Assembly: GCF_025947065.1 (NCBI RefSeq)
Contig: NZ_CP109994.1
Location: 3,968,001 to 4,032,000 of the forward strand
Length of the DNA stretch: 64,000 bases
Direction of reading: 5' to 3'
Source: Flavobacterium sp. N1736
GTDB lineage: Bacteria; Bacteroidota; Bacteroidia; Flavobacteriales; Flavobacteriaceae
The stretch's first letter is position 1, and the number at the start of each line of letters is the position of its first letter. The notes beneath the pieces are model-generated. The model worked only from the letters and a program-made list of their open reading frames with translations, was not told where the DNA came from and ran no database searches. The position numbers were made by a program, and so were the translations under genes. Positions 9,553 to 17,627 of the stretch are shown here, one piece after another.

Positions 9553-10188
9553 CTACTCTGATTTAAAATAATTTAATTCAATTTTTAGTTTAATATTCTG
9601 ATGGATAATCTCAATTTTCTCGGCAAAAATATTGTTTTCTGAACTAAAAAGAAGCGTTATCTTTTCTTTTGTTTTCGACGAATTAATGACTTTCTCTAAT
9701 TTACGATCTTTTTTTGATATAAATAAATAATTATCTCGTTTTCCGTCAGCAGATTTGTAAATATCGTCTGACTCGTTTTCAAATTGTTCCTGAATTTGAA
9801 AATCCTTCTTTAAAAGCAAACGAAAATCTTCTTTCAAAGTATTGATTAAAATTTTTCGGTCTAATTCAGATACAATCGAATTGACTTTGAAATTTTTCTC
9901 AGAAATTTCAAAATCTAATAATTTGTTGCCAAACTCTGTTGTGAAAACAACGCGATGCGTCGTGTCATTTATTTTCTTGGCAATAAAAATTCCGGATAAG
10001 TCGTGACCATAAACCGTAATGTTTGTTTTATAAACATAATCGGTTTTCGAATCTTTAAAATAGGGAATTTCGTAAGCCGTTTTATCTAATTTTTTGGGTG
10101 TATAATTTTTTGCGACTGAGCCACAAGAAGCCAGAATAATTGCAAGAAAGCAATTAATTAGTAAAAACTGAATCGTCGATTTTTGCAT
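9553..10188 (-). CDS. Lipoprotein of unknown function next to LolA-like gene
   Basis: 211 residues. A lipoprotein signal ends in LASCG with Cys22. The body is beta-rich with lysine-rich turns and no visible catalytic motif. The start overlaps the end of the LolA-like gene by 35 nt in another frame. The start is kept because the signal peptide and lipobox lie exactly within the first 22 residues. The pair LolA-like plus partner lipoprotein resembles a LolA/LolB arrangement, so it may receive cargo at the outer membrane. This is inference. Confidence 0.7.
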   Translation of the reverse strand: MQKSTIQFLLINCFLAIILASCGSVAKNYTPKKLDKTAYEIPYFKDSKTDYVYKTNITVYGHDLSGIFIAKKINDTTHRVVFTTEFGNKLLDFEISEKNFKVNSIVSELDRKILINTLKEDFRLLLKKDFQIQEQFENESDDIYKSADGKRDNYLFISKKDRKLEKVINSSKTKEKITLLFSSENNIFAEKIEIIHQNIKLKIELNYFKSE

Positions 10189-10777
10189 TGATTACTTTAT
10201 TTTTAAGTACAATTCGGGTATAATCTTCAGATGATTCCAATAATTTTACTTGTTCTACCGTAGCTTCTTTATCAAAAGTCAACTCAATTTGTTTGATGTA
10301 TTTTTTTAAAGTTGCATCTTTCGGAATAAACTTCGCAATGTTTTGTCCTTTCGATTTAAAATAAGAAATCGTAAATTCTTTATCGTCAAACATATTTCCG
10401 CTCACGCTTCCAATAATTAATTTATTGATTCGGCTAAAAATTTTGCTGTTGCCAATATCAACGGCACTTTTTTTACCTTCATCATTAATCAAGATTTTAT
10501 TGTTTTTAAAAACGATACTATAATTGTACGGTTTTTTATATTGCCATTGCAGTAAATTGGGCTCTTTAAAAATCATTTTTCCTGAAGTTTCAATATCTTT
10601 CGATAAAAAATCCAAATGCTTATATTGTACAAAATCAGTACTTAGTGTTTTAATTTTTTTAGAAACTACATTTACATCTTCTTTAAAGGAAGCAATTTCT
10701 GCAGCAGTCATTTTTTGTTCCTGAGCAAATAAATTGCCTGAAATAAATAAAATTAGTAGTGCTATTTTAGTTTTCAT
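10154..10777 (-). CDS. LolA-like outer membrane lipoprotein carrier protein
   Basis: 207 residues with signal peptide ending NLFA. The mature part has the LolA pattern: a helix, then TLSTDFVQYKHLDFLSKDIETSG and FKEPNLLQWQYKKPY, where the family reads Fxq.k...... G.f.f..P...RW.Y..P. LolA folds into an open beta barrel that carries acylated cargo across the periplasm. A copy inside a pigment cluster suggests transport of the polyene or resorcinol lipid rather than general lipoproteins, as in aryl polyene clusters. Confidence 0.8.
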   Translation of the reverse strand: MKTKIALLILFISGNLFAQEQKMTAAEIASFKEDVNVVSKKIKTLSTDFVQYKHLDFLSKDIETSGKMIFKEPNLLQWQYKKPYNYSIVFKNNKILINDEGKKSAVDIGNSKIFSRINKLIIGSVSGNMFDDKEFTISYFKSKGQNIAKFIPKDATLKKYIKQIELTFDKEATVEQVKLLESSEDYTRIVLKNKVINAKIDDSVFTN

Positions 10778-11037
10778 ATTTTTTTAAAATTGTGCTTTAA
10801 AATATTTTGCCACAGATCATTATTGAATTGAATTAAAGCCATTGGGTGTAATTATTTTAACACATAGAAACATAGAATTATTGAACGCAAAAAAGGCGTT
10901 TCACTTGCATTAACAAACATAGCTATGTTTGATAAACGAGTTTCTTTTGATTTGTGTTTAATTAAATTTTTCAGCATTACACTTATGGTTAAGTTAAAAT
11001 CCGTTTTTATCCGCGTTTTCGCTTTAGCGAATCTGCG

Positions 11038-11823
11038 TTATCCGCGTTCAAAATAATAAGCATTGAGATTCAAAAGTTCTTCAATCGAAATCACTTTATA
11101 ATTGTTTTGCTGTAAAAATTGCAAAAACTGTTCCAATACCAAAACAGAGTGAGGTGCCGTATCATGCAAAAGTACAATTCCGCCGGGAGAAATACGTTTT
11201 ATTATGCGATTGAAAATTAAACTTTGATTTTTTGTTCCTCCGTCAAGTGACCGAATATTCCAGCCAATTACTTTATGACCGGTAATTTTTAATGCTCTTC
11301 TTATCGAAGGCGTTGTAACTCCGTAAGGCGGACGAAAGAAGTTTATTTTTTTGGAAGTATATTTTTCTAAAACGACATCTGTTTTTTCAATTTCTTCTCT
11401 GATTTTTTTTGCGTTATAAAAGTCAAAAAAAGGAGAATGATTGTACGAGTGATTTCCCACCAAATGCCCTTCGGCAATAACTTGTTTTAGAATTTCGGGA
11501 TGCGCTTCAATATTTTTTCCGATGCAAAAAAAAGTCGCTTTGACATTGTATTTTTTTAGAAGTTCTAAAATTTCCAAAGTAAAAATACTTGGTCCGTCAT
11601 CAAAAGTTATGGCAATTTTTTTTTCTGTTTCAGATGAGTTATTGCAGTATGCTTTTACATGATAATTAGAAGATATTCGGGCAGAACCAACACCATTAAT
11701 TATTAGCCAAATCAAAATAGAGAGAACAAACCACCCTATATTTATTGCTATATAAAAATTCAAAAGAAACAATAAAAGCAATAAAAAGATAAAAAATAGT
11801 GATATGTTTTTATGCGTTATCAT
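11038..11823 (-). CDS. Membrane-anchored polysaccharide deacetylase family protein (NodB domain)
   Basis: 261 residues. Residues 7-47 contain two closely spaced hydrophobic segments. The NodB domain has TFDDGP (residues 73-78), the metal-binding NHSYNHS, FFRPPYG and the closing GGIVLLHD. All metal and catalytic positions look intact. It hydrolyses N- or O-acetyl groups of carbohydrate. The start codon overlaps the stop of the KS-like gene as ATGA, so translation is coupled. It sits inside the pigment operon, but the substrate is unknown. Confidence 0.85.
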   Translation of the reverse strand: MITHKNISLFFIFLLLLLFLLNFYIAINIGWFVLSILIWLIINGVGSARISSNYHVKAYCNNSSETEKKIAITFDDGPSIFTLEILELLKKYNVKATFFCIGKNIEAHPEILKQVIAEGHLVGNHSYNHSPFFDFYNAKKIREEIEKTDVVLEKYTSKKINFFRPPYGVTTPSIRRALKITGHKVIGWNIRSLDGGTKNQSLIFNRIIKRISPGGIVLLHDTAPHSVLVLEQFLQFLQQNNYKVISIEELLNLNAYYFERG

Positions 11824-12887
11824 TTTGAGATTAACGTAAAACTATGATTTTTTCCGTTTAACTGATTGTATAACAAAATGGTTTTATAAGCTGTTTTTTC
11901 AACTGAATTTACTTTTATAATTTCCGGAATTTCCTGTGTTTTCAATACTTTTGCCGCCATCCATAAAGCAAATGCCGAAGCAGTATCATATTCGCCGCTT
12001 AAATGTTTGTAATACAATTGCGTTGTATTTGCAAAAGCATTTTCGCCCAGATTTCTATAATAAACCTCAAAATCGATATTGCCGTCAAAACCTAAAACCA
12101 AAGCATCGATATCTGAAATTTCTAAATTATTTGCTTTTAGAAAAGATTTGGTTTCAGCTTCGATTTCGTTTGGTTCCAATGTATTTATGATCGCAACGTC
12201 CAGAATTTCAGCATAAGTTGTTTCTTTTCTTTCGTTTTCTAAAACAAAAAAACTGGCGCCTTCTCCGTAAACTGCGCCGCTCGTATCAGAATCTAAAAGA
12301 TTATAAGGTTGCTTATTGTCTGGTTTTATACGTCCTGATAATTTAAAAAGCGCTGTCGTATACTCACCATTTTCATCTACTCCGCCAACCAAAACCGATT
12401 GTGCTTCGTCTTCTTCGATTTGCATTTTAGCATCTAAAAGAGCAGATTCAAAAGAAACCGCACCGTTTACATACGTAAAATTATATCCTTTACATTGCTG
12501 TAAAAGTGCAATTTGCGCACCAACTGTATTGTGTGTAGATTGAATAAACGATGTTGGCGTTAAAAATTCTTCGTTATTATCCAGAATATTTTTCAGGAAC
12601 TTTTCAGAATCTTCGATGCATCCCAAACCTGTTCCGGTAATAATCGCGTCTACATTTTCAACATTTGCATCTTTCATGGCAATTGCCGAAGCTACAATTC
12701 CGTTTTTTACCCCTTTTGCCATTCTTCTGGCGGCAGCAGGCGAAATAAAATCTTTGTAAACCGGCGGAACTATTTTAAAAACGTTCTCGTCATGATTGTG
12801 TACAGCTTCTTCTAAAAAAACGGTATCAAATGTTTTTTGAGTCGAAATACAACCTATTCCATTTATATATGTTTTTTTTAATTGCAT
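11820..12887 (-). CDS. Chain-length-factor-like beta-ketoacyl synthase without active-site Cys
   Basis: 355 residues from the ATG at 12887 (MQLKKTYINGIGC). An in-frame start 24 nt earlier is possible but deepens the overlap with the upstream ketosynthase gene from 10 to 34 nt. The fold follows KAS II, with GTGLGCIEDSEK and NGAVSFESALLDA. Where active synthases carry Cys (ACSS or ACAS), this one has NGAVSFES and no Cys. The later HGT and GH motifs are also missing. It lies directly after the intact ketosynthase, so it probably acts as its non-catalytic partner, like chain length factor in type II systems. Confidence 0.75.
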   Translation of the reverse strand: MQLKKTYINGIGCISTQKTFDTVFLEEAVHNHDENVFKIVPPVYKDFISPAAARRMAKGVKNGIVASAIAMKDANVENVDAIITGTGLGCIEDSEKFLKNILDNNEEFLTPTSFIQSTHNTVGAQIALLQQCKGYNFTYVNGAVSFESALLDAKMQIEEDEAQSVLVGGVDENGEYTTALFKLSGRIKPDNKQPYNLLDSDTSGAVYGEGASFFVLENERKETTYAEILDVAIINTLEPNEIEAETKSFLKANNLEISDIDALVLGFDGNIDFEVYYRNLGENAFANTTQLYYKHLSGEYDTASAFALWMAAKVLKTQEIPEIIKVNSVEKTAYKTILLYNQLNGKNHSFTLISK

Positions 12888-14080
12888 TTTGAAAATATAA
12901 GTGTAGAACAATTTCCTCCAAACCCGAATGAGTTGGATAAAACGTGCTCAATATTTTTATTTTTTAAAGATGTCTGTGGCTTCAAATCAAATTCTTCCAT
13001 TGGTGTTTCGAAATTCAGATTTGGGTAAACTACACTATTCTGAATTGCCAAAACACTGTAAACAGCTTCAATTGCTGCTGCGGCTGCCAATGTGTGTCCG
13101 GTAAAAGGCTTTGTAGAACTAAAATCCGGAACTTTTTCATCCTGATAAATTCTCTTTATCGCTCTTCCTTCAGATAAATCATTATTTGGAGTTGCAGTTC
13201 CGTGTACGTTGATGTAATCAATTTCAGAAGGTTTTAAACCTGAAACTTCAAACGCTTTTTTCATTGCCAAATAAGCGCCATCGCCATTTTCTGAAGAAGC
13301 AGTTTGATGAAAAGCGTCATTTGCATTTCCGTAACCGGAAACACGTGCGAGAACTTTTTTGTTTTGCTTTTCAACAATTTCATCTGATTCTAAAACTAAA
13401 TAAGCTGCAGCTTCGCCAAGGTTTAATCCTTTACGATTATTGTCAAAAGGTTTGTTATAATCGTCAGATAAAATCATCAGCGTTTTAAACCCGTTGATCG
13501 TGAATTTTGCCAAACCATCCGTACCGCCCACGATAACGCGATCCAGTTTTCCGGTTTTTATCAAGCGCGCGCCCAGCATAATTGCATTTGCTGCAGATGA
13601 ACAAGCGGTACTAATAGTGGTAACGAGTCCTTTTAAGCCTAATTCTTCAGCAATCTTTTCTGCCACGTCGCCGCCATCATGACAACTAATGTATTTTACA
13701 AGTTCAGGATGTTTGAAATAATCGTAATAATGTTTTTCAGTCATATCCATTCCGCCCACACTTGTAGCCGAAATAAGTCCGGTTCTGAATTCATTTATAG
13801 CACTAATTCCTGCATTTTCAACGGCTTGTTTGGCAGCAAAAGTACCAATCATAGCCGTTCTCGAAAAGTTATTATCTTCGTTAAGTTGTAATTCACTGAC
13901 CAATTCTTCATTGGTTTTTTTAATTTCACCTACTTTGATAATATCGGCGTGAACAGTCGAAATATTTTCGATACGGGTAACGCCAATTTTATTTTCAATC
14001 AACGAAATATAGTTTTCTTCGACTGAATTTCCAATCGAAGAGATAATTCCCATTCCCGTTATAGCAACACCTTTACTCAT
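12878..14080 (-). CDS. Beta-ketoacyl-ACP synthase (KAS II type), flexirubin polyene chain
   Basis: 400 residues with the full Cys-His-His triad: Cys160 in STACSSAAN, His293 in VHGTATPNN and His329 in GHTLAAAA. The N-terminus VAITGMGIISSIGNSVEEN is typical of FabF. It condenses malonyl-ACP onto the growing chain. It is paired with the overlapping Cys-less paralog downstream, as in minimal type II polyketide synthases and aryl polyene clusters. An ACP gene lies upstream after a 132-nt repeat-containing gap. Confidence 0.85.
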   Translation of the reverse strand: MSKGVAITGMGIISSIGNSVEENYISLIENKIGVTRIENISTVHADIIKVGEIKKTNEELVSELQLNEDNNFSRTAMIGTFAAKQAVENAGISAINEFRTGLISATSVGGMDMTEKHYYDYFKHPELVKYISCHDGGDVAEKIAEELGLKGLVTTISTACSSAANAIMLGARLIKTGKLDRVIVGGTDGLAKFTINGFKTLMILSDDYNKPFDNNRKGLNLGEAAAYLVLESDEIVEKQNKKVLARVSGYGNANDAFHQTASSENGDGAYLAMKKAFEVSGLKPSEIDYINVHGTATPNNDLSEGRAIKRIYQDEKVPDFSSTKPFTGHTLAAAAAIEAVYSVLAIQNSVVYPNLNFETPMEEFDLKPQTSLKNKNIEHVLSNSFGFGGNCSTLIFSKCN

Positions 14081-14206
14081 TTTAGATTTTAGATTTTTAG
14101 ATTTTAGATTATTAGACTATTCTTTTGGTTCGCAAAATTGAAAACCATTTTGAATTAGATTTTGAATATTTCTATCTAAGAAATCTAAAATCTAAAGTCT
14201 AAAATC
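14081..14206. repeat. Inverted TAGATTTTAGATT intergenic repeat
   Basis: The left part 14081-14110 is built of TTTAGATT units. The right part 14182-14206 is the reverse complement type (AATCTAAAATCTAAAG). They could form a long AT-rich hairpin between the ACP and ketosynthase genes. Related words occur at 54,365-54,400 before araA. This is ordinary Flavobacterium intergenic repeat material. Confidence 0.6.
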
Positions 14207-14212
14207 TTTAAT

Positions 14213-14470
14213 CTATTTAGTTCTGTTAGCGCTAATGTAAGCAGCCATACTTTCGATTGACTGAAAAATAGTTTTTCCTTCTTTTGGGTCGACCAATTTA
14301 ATTCCGTAATCTTTATCTAAAATCACGATCAATTCAAGTGCATCAATCGAGTCTAAACCCAAACCGTCACCAAACAAAGGATCGTTATCTGCAATATCTT
14401 CAATTGCAATATCTTCAAGGTTAAGAGTAGTAATGATTTTGTTTTTTAATTCTTCTTTTAATGCTTCCAT
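14213..14470 (-). CDS. Acyl carrier protein (first of two)
   Basis: 85 residues, acidic and helical. GLGLDSIDALEL holds the phosphopantetheine site at Ser41 in the DSID motif. It carries growing acyl chains on a 4'-phosphopantetheine arm. It starts 2 nt after the stop of the partial-KS gene and precedes a KAS II gene, so it likely serves the polyene synthase. The second ACP at 25,058 is distinct and may serve a different branch. Confidence 0.9.
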   Translation of the reverse strand: MEALKEELKNKIITTLNLEDIAIEDIADNDPLFGDGLGLDSIDALELIVILDKDYGIKLVDPKEGKTIFQSIESMAAYISANRTK

Positions 14471-14472
14471 GA

Positions 14473-15090
14473 TTATTTATTATATAATGTTTTGATAGTT
14501 TCGTTTTTATAGTTTTCGTTTTCTTCCTTACTAATTGTGCAAAGAAACGCTTTGTAATTGTCATTAAAAAATTCAACCCAGCCGCAAAGCACCATTTCTG
14601 CCTTATTTGAATTCAGCAGAATGTTGGAATAATTCGACATAAATTCAGGATTGAAAGCCTCAAATATAAAGAAAGAATTTTCACTTTTTAGCTGATGACG
14701 AATACTTATTTCGCCCAGGCAAATATTTGGCAGCGTATAAACAAAAACCGCCGGACTCGGAAAATAATTTTCTTTATCTGATATAGATTCCTGATACTTA
14801 ACATCTGTATCTAAACTTGATGATTTATTCGCCAAAACCAAAGCAATATTATTTTCTTGTTCAGTTGAAGTTATCGGACTCAAAAGCAATTCAGATCCTA
14901 AAAAAGCCAGTTTACTCAAAGCATCCATTTTGAAAAATTTCGGATATTGCATATCAAAATTTCGATATGCTTGTTTCGAGAAATCGGCAAAATCTGTTGG
15001 TTCAATTTTGAATACAGAAGTTCCGCTCAAAACAATTTCGTTGTTTTCGATACTTATGTAATCTTGTATGTAGGTTTTATTTTGAATCAT
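14473..15090 (-). CDS. Partial beta-ketoacyl synthase-like protein (Ketoacyl-synt_2 type)
   Basis: 205 residues. The middle NYFPSPAVFVYTLPNICLGE and IRHQLKSENSFFI resemble the N-terminal half of ketosynthases as found in aryl polyene clusters (the PF13723-like family). There is no full synthase domain and no HGT or GH motif, so it cannot be a complete condensing enzyme. Residues near 60-70 (LSKLAFLGSELLL) match the dimer-helix region of KAS II. Its role is unknown; a structural partner of a ketosynthase is a reasonable guess. Confidence 0.65.
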   Translation of the reverse strand: MIQNKTYIQDYISIENNEIVLSGTSVFKIEPTDFADFSKQAYRNFDMQYPKFFKMDALSKLAFLGSELLLSPITSTEQENNIALVLANKSSSLDTDVKYQESISDKENYFPSPAVFVYTLPNICLGEISIRHQLKSENSFFIFEAFNPEFMSNYSNILLNSNKAEMVLCGWVEFFNDNYKAFLCTISKEENENYKNETIKTLYNK

Positions 15091-15180
15091 TATTTTAATT
15101 TAACACGAATTCCACGAATTGGCACAGATTATTTTTGGGTTTAAATTACACTAATTAATCTGTGAAAATTATCTTCTTCT

Positions 15181-15792
15181 TTAAGAAACCCAAGTATCAA
15201 CAATATTTGTAATATGCCATTCTCCGGATTTGTTTTCAATTGTAATCTCAAATCCTCTTCCGCATTTTCCTCCCCCGCATGAAGCGTGGGCAGATAAAAC
15301 TCCATATGTCCTCGTTTTATTGAAATGAATTTTATAAACTTTAATAGTGCCAACCGGCATTTTGTTTTTTTTGTCGTTAAGGTCCCAATATATTTCTTCA
15401 GGAAATTTAGAACTATATTGAAAATCAAACTTTTTATTGTTTCTAAATGGAGACAAATCAAATTTTTCATCATTGATTTCATTACTTACTATAAAATCAT
15501 GAACACTAATTAAAATTCTTTTTTTATCATTTTTAATACTGTCTTGCTCAATCTGATATCTTTTTAATTTATCATGATATCCAACAGTATCTTCCTTATT
15601 AGTTTTAAAATCTATCCTTGGCATTGGTGGCGGTTCCATTGTTCTTCGATCCATATATATAGAATCAACAATTTCGACAAAAACATTATTTAAAACATCT
15701 TTTTCAAAATCAGATTCAGACACTTCTTTCTTTTTACATCCAAAAGATGACAGAAGAACTAGTGTTATAAATATGAATTTTGATAATTTCAT
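15181..15792 (-). CDS. Lipoprotein of unknown function inserted in the pigment cluster
   Basis: 203 residues. The lipoprotein signal ends SSFGC (Cys19) followed by KKKE, consistent with an exported lipoprotein. The mature part is charged. A C-terminal segment has HASCGGGKCGRGFEITIENK, with a Cys pair separated by four residues. I do not recognise the family. Both flanks carry the CACGAATT-type palindromic repeat words (15,103-15,120 and 15,880-15,908), and the function does not fit pigment synthesis. It may be a later insertion or cargo gene. Confidence 0.6.
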   Translation of the reverse strand: MKLSKFIFITLVLLSSFGCKKKEVSESDFEKDVLNNVFVEIVDSIYMDRRTMEPPPMPRIDFKTNKEDTVGYHDKLKRYQIEQDSIKNDKKRILISVHDFIVSNEINDEKFDLSPFRNNKKFDFQYSSKFPEEIYWDLNDKKNKMPVGTIKVYKIHFNKTRTYGVLSAHASCGGGKCGRGFEITIENKSGEWHITNIVDTWVS

Positions 15793-15903
15793 TTACTTCA
15801 AATTTTGAACTTTCAAGATTTCCTTGCAAGTTGGATTTTTTTATTTGAACTCTTCGGAATTTCCTAACAATTCAAACACCTTAATTCGTGAAAATTTGTG
15901 TAA

Positions 15904-17046
15904 TTAGTGTTTTATCTTTTCAAAAATCACAGCCGTATTACAACCCCCAAATCCAGAAGCCGTTTTCAAAAAATATTCAATCTTCTTTTCTTCGTTTTTT
16001 TCAATCACATTTATCGTTTCGCTCACGCCGATTTCATCAAAACCTTTCGATTCGAAAAGCATATTTTTATTGGCCGATTCTATTGCGATTACGGTTTCTA
16101 ATAATCCCGAAGCGCCTAATGTATGGCCGTAAAATCCTTTTAAACTATTTATTGGAACGGTTTGTAAATTTAACCGACTTAATGCAATCGCTTCCATTTC
16201 GTCGTTAAACGGAGTTGCAGTTCCGTGTGCTGAAATATAATCTAATTTATCAGCATCAATTTGAGCTTCTTTCAAAGCATTCTGAATACTTCTAAACAAA
16301 CCTTCTCCCGTTCTTGACGGTCCGGAAATATGATTGGCATCGTTTATTGAACTATCTCCAATCACTTTTATTTTAGCGTTTTTGGCTTTTGCCGAAACTA
16401 AAACGGCAGCTGTTGCTTCGCCTAAACTTACACCGGTTCTGTTTTTAGAATAGGGTTTACAAGGTAAATCGCTCATCGCCTGAAAAGCATTAAATCCCGA
16501 TAAAACAAATTCTGAAACTTCGTCGCCGGCAACAACAAAAATATTGTCGTACAACTCAGACTGAATCATTCTTTTAGCAATTGAAACGGCTAAAATTCCC
16601 GAAACACAAGCATTTGAAACGACAATTGGCTGTGTTTTGAATTGGAAGTAATCAGCAACATTTTTTGCTAAAACATCTAAATGTGCATTATTAAAACTTG
16701 TTTCTGAATCATTTTTTAACGCCGTAACATTTCCTTTTGTAGTCGAAAGTATAAAAGCAGTTTTCGAATTTAATTCAACTCCGGAGTTTTTTATAATCGG
16801 CTCTAAAGCCAAAATCATCATTTTTTCTAAACGAGAATATGTTGCGTCAGCACTAATTTTTTCAAAAGCACTGTTTATTTTTTCAGTAGAAATAATAGCC
16901 GCATAAAACGAATTCGGCATTAAAGAAATATCTCCATGTAATTGAATTCCAGATTCACCACGAATAATTGCTTCGGTATTTGATTCAACATCAAATCCTA
17001 AAGGTGTGATACAATTGGTTTCGGTAATGTATATTTCTCTTATCAT
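15904..17046 (-). CDS. Beta-ketoacyl-ACP synthase (KAS II type), second of the cluster
   Basis: 380 residues with a complete triad: Cys147 in SNACVSGIL, His274 in AHGTATPFND and His308 in YGHTLGASG. The N-terminus IYITETNCITPLG is more divergent than the 12,878 and 25,317 synthases. Its active-site context NACVSG also differs from theirs, so it may have a different chain-length or priming role. It stands between the unknown lipoprotein and a palindromic repeat next to the thioesterase gene. Confidence 0.85.
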   Translation of the reverse strand: MIREIYITETNCITPLGFDVESNTEAIIRGESGIQLHGDISLMPNSFYAAIISTEKINSAFEKISADATYSRLEKMMILALEPIIKNSGVELNSKTAFILSTTKGNVTALKNDSETSFNNAHLDVLAKNVADYFQFKTQPIVVSNACVSGILAVSIAKRMIQSELYDNIFVVAGDEVSEFVLSGFNAFQAMSDLPCKPYSKNRTGVSLGEATAAVLVSAKAKNAKIKVIGDSSINDANHISGPSRTGEGLFRSIQNALKEAQIDADKLDYISAHGTATPFNDEMEAIALSRLNLQTVPINSLKGFYGHTLGASGLLETVIAIESANKNMLFESKGFDEIGVSETINVIEKNEEKKIEYFLKTASGFGGCNTAVIFEKIKH

Positions 17047-17080
17047 TTTATCTTTTTTATTCCTGCAAAATTTTTATTCT

Positions 17081-17165
17081 CCTGCAAGGTTTTCAAAACC
17101 TTGTAGGTATAGGTTCAATAGGACTTTAAAAATTCAAACCTACAAGGTTCTGGAAACCTTGCAGG
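17081..17165. repeat. Nested palindromic repeat (CCTGCAAGGTTTTCAAAACC type)
   Basis: The left arm 17081-17108 and right arm 17138-17165 are 28 nt each and reverse-complementary with two mismatches. Each arm is itself nearly palindromic around AAGGTTTTCAAAACCTT. It fills the gap between the thioesterase and ketosynthase genes. It may form a cruciform or strong RNA hairpin and could dampen readthrough inside the operon. Confidence 0.75.
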
Positions 17166-17177
17166 AAGCGAATTAGA

Positions 17178-17627
17178 TTATTTTAGAAGTCCCACTTTTC
17201 GTTTCCATTCTTCATAAAAAGGAGGATTCGTAAGCATTAAATTTCCTTCTTTATCTAAAAAAACCTGAACAGTTTCGCCCGTACAGGCAACTTCTCCTTT
17301 TGCATCGATAATTTTAAAACGGTAAATCATTTTGGCTGCCGGCGTATCAATAACTGTTGTTTCTATTGTTACCACATCGCCGTAGCGCAATGACAATTTA
17401 TGTTCGCATTTTGATTTTACGATTGGAGTAGTATAACCGGTTTTTGCAATATCAAGATAGGTAAGTCCGTGCTGGCGTCCAAACGCTTCTCGTCCATCTT
17501 CAAAATAGGTAATATAATTGCCATGCCAAACGATTCCAAGTGGATCAGTTTCGTTAAAACGAATTCTGATTTCGTGAGAAACGGTTAGAGAAATGGCTTC
17601 GTTATACTGTTCTTTTCTTTTTGTCAT
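17178..17627 (-). CDS. 4HBT/YbgC-type hotdog acyl thioesterase
   Basis: 149 residues. The N-terminal ETDPLGIVWHGNYITYFEDGRE (residues 26-47) is the active-site region of the YbgC/4-hydroxybenzoyl-CoA thioesterase family, with Asp28, His35 and the Glu/Asp pair at 43-44. It hydrolyses acyl-ACP or acyl-CoA thioesters. In this operon it may release the aryl polyene acid or edit stalled chains. The start overlaps the end of the ABC permease gene by 26 nt, pointing to coupled translation. Confidence 0.8.
   Translation of the reverse strand: MTKRKEQYNEAISLTVSHEIRIRFNETDPLGIVWHGNYITYFEDGREAFGRQHGLTYLDIAKTGYTTPIVKSKCEHKLSLRYGDVVTIETTVIDTPAAKMIYRFKIIDAKGEVACTGETVQVFLDKEGNLMLTNPPFYEEWKRKVGLLK

Noticed and set aside
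15141..15482. Minus-strand open frame of 113 residues overlapping the 15,181 lipoprotein
   Set aside because: It has low-complexity composition and no signal or domain; the lipoprotein frame has a clean signal and lipobox.
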